From NCBI GenBank assembly GCA_024206195.1, contig JAAGZO010000960.1, positions 1 through 8,071 of the forward strand: a stretch of 8,071 nt of DNA, given 5' to 3'. Positions 1 to 4,445 of this stretch are shown here, piece by piece. This DNA comes from a bacterium. GTDB taxonomy: Archaea > Nanoarchaeota > Nanoarchaeia > Woesearchaeales > UBA10216. A model generated the notes under the pieces. That model did not search any database. It was not told the origin of the DNA and worked only from the letters and a program-made list of their open reading frames with translations. Each line of letters starts with the position of its first letter. The first letter of the stretch is position 1. The position numbers and the translations under genes were made by a program.

Positions 1-14
1 AAATCGAAGCATAA
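1..14 (+). CDS. 3' end of an upstream pilin-like gene (partial)
   Basis: Only the last codons are inside the window: two bases of a codon, then Ile-Glu-Ala and a TAA stop at 12-14. The complete pilin downstream also ends Glu-Ile-Glu-Ala, and the DNA over this end and the following 26 bases is identical in both places. I infer that a paralogous pilin gene lies just upstream on the same strand. The call rests on this 3' identity alone, because the diagnostic N-terminal signal peptide is outside the window. An alternative is a copied terminator block attached to an unrelated gene. Confidence 0.6.
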
Positions 15-40
15 AACTTCGATTTTTTTATTTTATTTTT
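1..40 (+). terminator. Hairpin plus T-tract at the end of the upstream pilin-like gene
   Basis: Bases 1-9 (aaatcgaag) are perfectly complementary to 17-25 (cttcgattt), with a 7-base loop at 10-16 that contains the TAA stop. A T-rich run follows, at 23-40. The shape is that of an intrinsic terminator or 3'-end stabilising hairpin; in archaea the U-tract is the main termination signal. Because the next pilin starts only 53 bases after the stop, partial readthrough or RNA processing here could set the ratio of the two pilins (inference). Confidence 0.65.
1..40 (+). repeat. 40-bp direct repeat, copy 1 (pilin 3' end)
   Basis: This block is identical base for base to 684-723. It covers the last codons, the stop, the hairpin and the T-rich tract. 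The copies diverge directly afterwards: aaaacataaa here, more T then ctctttc in the second copy. The simplest reading is tandem duplication of a pilin gene with its 3' flank. Confidence 0.85.
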
Positions 41-54
41 AAAACATAAAAAAA

Positions 55-59
55 GGAGG
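55..59 (+). promoter_or_regulatory. Strong Shine-Dalgarno site of the pilin gene
   Basis: GGAGG at 55-59, continuing as GGAGGATGAT, stands 8 bases before the ATG at 68. It is the strongest ribosome binding site in the window, as expected for an abundant structural protein. It also means the transcript must begin upstream of base 55. The short gap then leaves little room for a separate promoter, favouring co-transcription with the upstream pilin-like gene. Confidence 0.85.
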
Positions 60-67
60 ATGATATT

Positions 68-697
68 ATGTATAAAAGAGCACAAGCAGCCATGGAATTC
101 TTAATGACCTATGGTTGGGCAATTCTAGTCGTACTAGTCGTCATCGGAGCACTAGCATACTTCGGAGTATTAAGCCCGCAAAACCTTCTACCAGAAAAAT
201 GCGAACTCCAAATGGGACTAAACTGCAAAGACTACATTATATCCCAAGCCGCAGGTACAGATGGGGATGATGCAGATCCTGCTGTTGATGGTGGGGTAAC
301 CATGAACCTTGAGAACGGAATGGGACAAGGAATACTAATAAGAACAATGACTGCAACAGGAAAAGGAGACATGGCAGGAGTAATATGCGATGTTGATTTA
401 GAAGCAGATTGCGGAGACTGGGTTCCAGGAAAAGCTGGATTGCACATGAACAGCGGAGAAGACAGCGACTCAGCAATCGCAGCTATGGGTGCTGGTGCTT
501 GCGGTGCTGGTGTGGTCAGCATAGAACTGGACTGTGCCACTGATGCCGCTGCTGGAGGTACTGTTGCCTTAGATAGTTCATGGGTAAACATTGGCAAGAA
601 AAAGTTCGACATTGAACTAACATGGTATGCAGACGACTCATCAAATGCATACACACACACCATGAAAGGATCACTAATGGCAGAAATCGAAGCATAA
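68..697 (+). CDS. Archaeal type IV pilin-like protein with class III signal peptide
   Basis: A probable secreted pilus subunit of 209 residues. The N-terminus has the archaeal class III (type IV pilin-like) signal: a short basic leader MYKRA, then Q6-A-A-M-E10-F11 and a hydrophobic helix to about residue 35. The expected prepilin peptidase cut is between A5 and Q6, placing the conserved Glu at mature position +5. The long hydrophobic helix would pack into the filament core. The rest is a Gly/Ala/Asp-rich outer domain with six cysteines (45, 53, 107, 115, 145, 156), an even number that could form three disulfides, and an acidic loop at about 65-74. The ATG at 68 is fixed by a strong Shine-Dalgarno site. 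The gene follows a 3'-identical paralogue and lies near the secretion ATPase and platform genes on the opposite strand. The family call is strong; whether the filament serves adhesion, DNA uptake or cell contact cannot be told. Confidence 0.9.
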   Translation: MYKRAQAAMEFLMTYGWAILVVLVVIGALAYFGVLSPQNLLPEKCELQMGLNCKDYIISQAAGTDGDDADPAVDGGVTMNLENGMGQGILIRTMTATGKGDMAGVICDVDLEADCGDWVPGKAGLHMNSGEDSDSAIAAMGAGACGAGVVSIELDCATDAAAGGTVALDSSWVNIGKKKFDIELTWYADDSSNAYTHTMKGSLMAEIEA

Positions 698-723
698 AAC
701 TTCGATTTTTTTATTTTATTTTT
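684..723 (+). repeat. 40-bp direct repeat, copy 2 (pilin 3' end)
   Basis: Identical to 1-40. It includes the last codons and stop of the complete pilin gene (stop at 695-697) plus the hairpin and T-tract. The distance between copies is 683 bases, about one pilin gene plus its spacer, which is the unit size expected from a tandem gene duplication. Confidence 0.85.
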
Positions 724-726
724 TTT
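684..726 (+). terminator. Terminator hairpin and T-tract of the pilin gene
   Basis: A perfect 9-bp stem, 684-692 with 700-708, has a 7-base loop (693-699) holding the TAA stop. The T-rich tract runs 706-726 with two interrupting A bases. The stem's 5' arm is made from the final sense codons, so the C-terminal residues and the terminator are constrained together. The T-tract is longer here than in the first copy, ending in eight T, and more pyrimidine-rich sequence follows, consistent with stronger termination before the separately promoted csaA-like gene. Confidence 0.7.
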
Positions 727-750
727 CTCTTTCTTTTCATTCATTAACTT

Positions 751-758
751 TTTATAAA
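751..758 (+). promoter_or_regulatory. TATA box for a leaderless csaA-like transcript
   Basis: TTTATAAA at 751-758 is centred about 24 bases before the ATG at 779, the usual distance from an archaeal TATA box to the transcription start. There is no Shine-Dalgarno-like sequence in the 20 bases before the ATG (ctctattctcagctat). Together these suggest that transcription starts at or just before the start codon, giving a leaderless mRNA. Confidence 0.65.
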
Positions 759-778
759 ATAACTCTATTCTCAGCTAT

Positions 779-1108
779 ATGTTATCCTGGAACGAGTTTG
801 AAAAGGTTGAGATGCATGTTGGAACCATTATTGAAGCAGATGATTTCCCAGAGGCAAACAATCCTTCCTTTAAGCTTAAGATTGACTTTGGAGATATAGG
901 TATAAAGAAGTCTAGTGCTCAAATAACCAAGCTTTACAGCAAAGAAGAGCTTCTAAACAAGCAAATAATCGCTGTTACGAACTTTCCTCCAAAGCAGATA
1001 GCAAACTTTACTTCTGAATGCCTTGTTCTTGGTGTAGTGCTGGAAAATAAGGAGGTTGTTCTTCTGCAGCCTGAAAGAAATGTAAAAAACGGGTTCAGGA
1101 TTGCTTAA
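779..1108 (+). CDS. csaA: CsaA-like tRNA-binding domain protein
   Basis: A 109-residue stand-alone tRNA-binding OB-fold domain, the normal length for the CsaA family. Recognisable family segments are the opening VEMHVGTIIEADDFPEA, the KSSAQITKLYS stretch, the signature VTNFPPKQIANF and the ending LLQPERNVKNG. CsaA-type proteins are small cytoplasmic homodimers that bind tRNA; the bacterial member was described as a chaperone linked to protein export. The export role should not be assumed here, although the position between pilin and pilus-assembly genes is suggestive. The ATG at 779 is the only reasonable start, because an in-frame TAA lies at 755-757 and no other ATG intervenes. The gene appears to be transcribed alone and leaderless. 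Its stop overlaps the stop of the convergent platform gene by 4 bases. Confidence 0.9.
   Translation: MLSWNEFEKVEMHVGTIIEADDFPEANNPSFKLKIDFGDIGIKKSSAQITKLYSKEELLNKQIIAVTNFPPKQIANFTSECLVLGVVLENKEVVLLQPERNVKNGFRIA
1084..1089 (-). terminator. Possible U-tract terminator for the minus-strand pilus cluster
   Basis: Read on the minus strand, a run of six T begins 15 bases after the stop of the last platform gene. Archaeal RNA polymerase can terminate on such runs. No hairpin accompanies it, and it lies inside the 3' coding part of the csaA-like gene, so this is a weak call. Confidence 0.3.
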
Positions 1109-2160
1109 ACAAACAATCCGCCGAATATGTTTCCGAATACAGACATCAACAGCATGTGGAATAGCAGTGATCCTATAATAAAGAATGGGATGTACTTAAC
1201 TCCTCCTTTGATATTGCCTGTATTGATTATAGAGACAATCATTGCTGAGAATATAGAGATAATTGTAAGTGCATACCTTGAGAATGCCTTGAATGTTTCG
1301 GGTTGTATGCTTACCTCACTGAACTTTAGCGGTATGCCTATTGATGGCCCGCCACCAGTCGAGCCTGATGTTGCTTCTAGCGCAGGCCCAATCTTTGTTC
1401 CAAATCCTTCTAATATGATCAGGAACTGAAATGACAGCGTAAACAATAATGGCGTAACAAAGATGACAATTATTGTGATGAAGATTACATATGAAAGGTT
1501 CGTAGCGCTCATCTCTGCTTTAAGCTCTTTTGTGTCTTCTATGTTTTCTACTACTCTAGCTATAATCTCAGATATCTGTCCTCCGCCCTTCATACCCTCT
1601 ACGATTAGGTCAAATGACCTCTTCATGATTGGAGAGTCGTATTTAGATGTGAATTCAGTTAGTGCTTCCTCTACATCCTGTCCGGTCATTACTTTTTTTG
1701 CAGCCAGTTTTACCTCGCTGGATAAAACACCGAACTCGGGCCTTATTGAGCTCCACAGGGCCTTTTCAAAGGACATTCCACCCTTCAGGTTTTCTGCTAC
1801 AAATCGTAAGAACTCTGAGAGCACTGCTTCCATCTTCTTTGTTCTGTTGAAAATACTAAGGTCAAGATAGATGTACATGATAAGTGCCAGTGCAAGAGAA
1901 AGTAAAAGCGGCAGGAATATCCAACTTGTTACTGTGTACAGGAAAACCTCAAAAAGTGATTTTCCATGCATCAATGGATAAACATAATTGAAATATACTA
2001 AAAATGTTAGAAACATGCTTGAATAAAAGAATCCTCCAAAGAGGTTGTAAGGCACAGTGGATATGCCTGCTTTCATAAAATAAGCTCTAAGGCCAGGCCT
2101 GAACTTCTTTGGAACAAACGCTTTTCCAAACTCCTCAAGGAAAATAATCTGCAGATTCAT
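1105..2160 (-). CDS. T2SF-domain membrane platform protein (GspF/TadC-like), second of a pair
   Basis: An integral membrane protein of 351 residues, probably half of the inner platform of the pilus-assembly machine. It turns ATPase motion into pilin insertion at the filament base. Hydrophobic segments lie at about 44-61, 70-99, 224-250, 295-312 and 324-348. The cytoplasmic T2SF region is about 110-220, with the typical FLRFVAENLKGGMSFEKAL helix-turn and a second VEGMKGGGQISEII segment near the C-terminal side of the domain. A Gly/Ser-rich loop (264-275) sits between the third and fourth membrane segments. The ATG overlaps the previous gene's stop as ATGA, and GGTGA at 2165-2169 stands 4 bases upstream, so translational coupling is likely. 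Archaeal archaellum platform proteins usually carry two T2SF domains in one chain; here the function seems split over two genes. The exact subfamily (TadC, PilC or FlaJ) is not decided. Confidence 0.85.
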   Translation of the reverse strand: MNLQIIFLEEFGKAFVPKKFRPGLRAYFMKAGISTVPYNLFGGFFYSSMFLTFLVYFNYVYPLMHGKSLFEVFLYTVTSWIFLPLLLSLALALIMYIYLDLSIFNRTKKMEAVLSEFLRFVAENLKGGMSFEKALWSSIRPEFGVLSSEVKLAAKKVMTGQDVEEALTEFTSKYDSPIMKRSFDLIVEGMKGGGQISEIIARVVENIEDTKELKAEMSATNLSYVIFITIIVIFVTPLLFTLSFQFLIILEGFGTKIGPALEATSGSTGGGPSIGIPLKFSEVSIQPETFKAFSRYALTIISIFSAMIVSIINTGNIKGGVKYIPFFIIGSLLFHMLLMSVFGNIFGGLFV

Positions 2161-2957
2161 AGATTCACCATTGGTCTGGATGATTTAATGATTATTATAA
2201 AGAAACCTTGAATAACTGCAAGGAAGAACAGAACTGCACCGAGGTGCATCCATCCCAACTTGAGGTCCATGAAGCTTGAGAGGATTACAAAGAATGTCAT
2301 TCCAAGTGATGGAGCAACACATGCTGTTACCATGTAGAAGAGCATGATTGAGTTCAGTTTCTTTGCATATGCCTTAATCTCTATTATCTGCTCTGCATTG
2401 ATTGACTTTAGTGTGCTCCTCAGAACACCTGTAACATCTGTTCCTGTTTTCAGTGATATAACAAGCTGCCCAAGTACTTTTCTGAATTTTGTTGATGTAG
2501 AATATTCTCTGGCAGTATCAAGCGCATCTTCAATAGACATTCCTGTGTTAATGTCATCAACTATTTCTTTGAAGTGTTTTGCAGAAACACCATATGCCTT
2601 TGATGCGTCAATGAGAGCATTAAACAAGGGTGTTCCTGACTCCATCTTTACAAGAAGGTATCTTCCTGCGAACAGTACCTCTTTATTTATCTCTCGCTCC
2701 CTTTTTCGCATTGTTCCCTGAGGGGACTGCATCAAAAAGACTAGTACCAGTATAAAAGATACAAAAAATGTAATGGGAACTATTAACAAAAGCTTAAATC
2801 CTGCTGTTTTTGCAGTAAAGAAAAATACCAGAACAGTAAGTGCAGCTGCGATGTATAATGAAAAAATCAAACTTCTCTTCACAAACTGTCGTGGTGTTGC
2901 ATTTATGTGTGCTTTTCTTAAGCTTCTCTTAAGGTACGGGTACCTTCGTGTAATCAT
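2157..2957 (-). CDS. T2SF-domain membrane platform protein (GspF/TadB-like), first of a pair
   Basis: A 266-residue membrane protein with one T2SF domain. A very basic N-terminus (residues 4-28, rich in Arg and Lys) should be cytoplasmic. Hydrophobic segments follow at about 29-48 and 53-76, then the T2SF region at about 95-200 (VKMESGTPLFNALIDAS, then VISLKTGTDVTGVLRSTLKSI), and two more segments at about 203-228 and 238-258. This layout, two helices, a cytoplasmic domain and two helices, matches the GspF/TadB/TadC fold. The ATG is the only start available, because an in-frame TAA lies four codons upstream. The gap from the ATPase gene is 18 bases, and the only Shine-Dalgarno-like sequence (GGTGA) is at that gene's stop, too far for ideal use. 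Its stop overlaps the next start as ATGA. It probably pairs with that downstream product to form a heteromeric platform. Confidence 0.85.
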   Translation of the reverse strand: MITRRYPYLKRSLRKAHINATPRQFVKRSLIFSLYIAAALTVLVFFFTAKTAGFKLLLIVPITFFVSFILVLVFLMQSPQGTMRKREREINKEVLFAGRYLLVKMESGTPLFNALIDASKAYGVSAKHFKEIVDDINTGMSIEDALDTAREYSTSTKFRKVLGQLVISLKTGTDVTGVLRSTLKSINAEQIIEIKAYAKKLNSIMLFYMVTACVAPSLGMTFFVILSSFMDLKLGWMHLGAVLFFLAVIQGFFIIIIKSSRPMVNL

Positions 2958-2975
2958 GTCTATAACGATTTATAA

Positions 2976-4415
2976 TCACCTTCGAATATAATAGTCTGCA
3001 ATAACTCGCCCTATCTTGTTAACATCAATCATATTCTGTTTAACAAGCCATCTCAGGTTTGTTACTTTTTCATCCAGATCCCTTCTAACTTCTGCTGCAG
3101 TCAGGCCAGTGTAAAGGTTTAGTGTATCCAAGATTCTTCTTGACTCCTGCACCTTCATAAGTTCGTCTCTCTGGATATTTAGTTGCATCAACACAACCTC
3201 ATCTCCCTTTTCAGTTACCTCTGCTATCTGGAGTGTCCTTCTCATTCCTGTTCTTCTGTTTCTGTTCTGGACAAGAATCATTGATATTGATCCAAGCATC
3301 ATCTTTGGTACATCGATTGGGGGGTGTGTTAGTCTTGTAACTGTCTCCTCTGCATTGTTTGCGTGCAGTGTTGCATATACTGAGTGACCTGTATGCATTG
3401 CTTCAAACAAAACCTCTGCTTCTCTCTTTCTTCTTATCTCGCCCATGATTATTCTGTCAGGTCTCATTCTTAATGAGTTGACAACCAGGTCAAGCATTGT
3501 TATCTCTCCTTTACCCTCTGGGTTAGGCAATCTTGTTTCCATAGGTACCCAGTGCAGTGTATTCGGTAGTGTTAGCTCTCTTGTGTCCTCAATTGAGATT
3601 ATTCTCTGGTTTGGCGGGAAAAAGTTTGAGATTGCATTAAGTGCAGATGTTTTTCCTGAACCTGTTCCGCCGGATATAATCATTGAAAGTTCGTTCTGCA
3701 TTGCAAGCCAGATCCATGCAGCTGCCTCATAATTCATGGTCTTGCTTACTATCAGGTCTGTTATTGACCATGGCCTTTCTGCGAACTTTCTGATGGTTAT
3801 TGTGTTTCCACCGGTGGATATTGGAGAAAGTGTTGCATTGACTCTGTCTCCTGTCAGAAGATGTGCGTCCATCAATGGCTTCAGCATAGTAATCTCTTTT
3901 CCTATGTCCCTTCCAATCATTGTTGCATAGTGCCTGATCTTTGCCTCGCTTTCTAGTGTGACGTTTGTCTTAAGCCAGCCGTGTTTTTTGTGGTATACCC
4001 ATACGGCCTCATGTGCATTGTTCAATACTATCTCTTCAAGCTGGGCATCCTTCAGAAGTATCTCGATGTTTCCCATTCCTATGTTCTGCTGTATGACGTG
4101 CGTTAGAAGCAGATTTGATGTTTTCTCGTCTATGTTTGGGAAATATTTGTTGATCAGGAGTATGATCTCTTTCTTGAATTTCTCCTTGATGTCAACCATG
4201 CCTCCCTCTTGTTCAGGTGTTGCGCCGATGTTGATTCGTGATACGAATTCCTCTCTAAGCTTGTTTAGTATTATCTGCGTAGTCCTGCTTATATTCAGAA
4301 TGGAAATATTGTAGAGCGGCACGACCTCTGCTCGGTCTCTGTAGATGCTTACATCTACAACAACGCCCCCAACGTTAAGCTTGTAGGAATCAAGCATAGC
4401 CACTTCATTTGCCAA
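2976..4415 (-). CDS. Type II/IV secretion system ATPase (GspE/TadA/VirB11-like)
   Basis: The cytoplasmic hexameric motor of a type IV pilus-like system, 479 residues. The N-terminal domain (about 1-230) includes the LEEIVLNNAHEAVWVYH strand region and the LLTGDRVNATLSP and GGNTITIRKF stretches common to this superfamily. The catalytic half contains Walker A GGTGSGKT (249-256), the acidic Asp box ISIEDTRE (273-280), Walker B ending MGEIR (324-328) and the His box HTGHSVYATLHANN (341-354). No CxxC zinc motif is seen. The C-terminal 80 residues are helical and charged. The start is TTG at 4415, because GAGGTG lies 7 bases upstream of it; the next in-frame ATG (residue 7) would be 25 bases away. 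The gene lies 30 bases after the repeat protein gene and just before two platform genes. The family is certain; polymerising versus secretory use is inferred from the pilins nearby. Confidence 0.95.
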   Translation of the reverse strand: MANEVAMLDSYKLNVGGVVVDVSIYRDRAEVVPLYNISILNISRTTQIILNKLREEFVSRINIGATPEQEGGMVDIKEKFKKEIILLINKYFPNIDEKTSNLLLTHVIQQNIGMGNIEILLKDAQLEEIVLNNAHEAVWVYHKKHGWLKTNVTLESEAKIRHYATMIGRDIGKEITMLKPLMDAHLLTGDRVNATLSPISTGGNTITIRKFAERPWSITDLIVSKTMNYEAAAWIWLAMQNELSMIISGGTGSGKTSALNAISNFFPPNQRIISIEDTRELTLPNTLHWVPMETRLPNPEGKGEITMLDLVVNSLRMRPDRIIMGEIRRKREAEVLFEAMHTGHSVYATLHANNAEETVTRLTHPPIDVPKMMLGSISMILVQNRNRRTGMRRTLQIAEVTEKGDEVVLMQLNIQRDELMKVQESRRILDTLNLYTGLTAAEVRRDLDEKVTNLRWLVKQNMIDVNKIGRVIADYYIRR

Positions 4416-4422
4416 TGTACTT

Positions 4423-4428
4423 CACCTC
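4423..4428 (-). promoter_or_regulatory. Shine-Dalgarno site that decides the TTG start of the ATPase
   Basis: On the minus strand GAGGTG is read here, with 7 bases to the TTG at 4415-4413. This spacing suits the TTG and not the in-frame ATG 18 bases further on, so the TTG start adds six residues (MANEVA) to the protein. Confidence 0.7.
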
Positions 4429-4445
4429 TTTTTTTTACGATTATC

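Noticed and set aside
20..50. A/T-rich stretch as a possible separate promoter for the complete pilin
   Set aside because: A start about 25 bases downstream of any TATA-like element here would fall at or after the Shine-Dalgarno site at 55-59, so a usable separate promoter is doubtful.
232..744. 170-residue open frame on the minus strand across the pilin gene
   Set aside because: It is antisense to a gene with a clear signal peptide and strong ribosome binding site; its Ser/Pro/Ala-rich product has no recognisable motif, and the T-tract yields its Lys-rich start.
1127..1870. Plus-strand open frames of 100 and 135 residues opposite the platform gene
   Set aside because: They are antisense to a protein with clear T2SF and membrane features, with no ribosome binding site or family motif of their own.
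3445..4314. Several plus-strand open frames opposite the ATPase gene
   Set aside because: The minus strand carries Walker A, Asp box, Walker B and His box motifs; the opposite frames are composition shadows.
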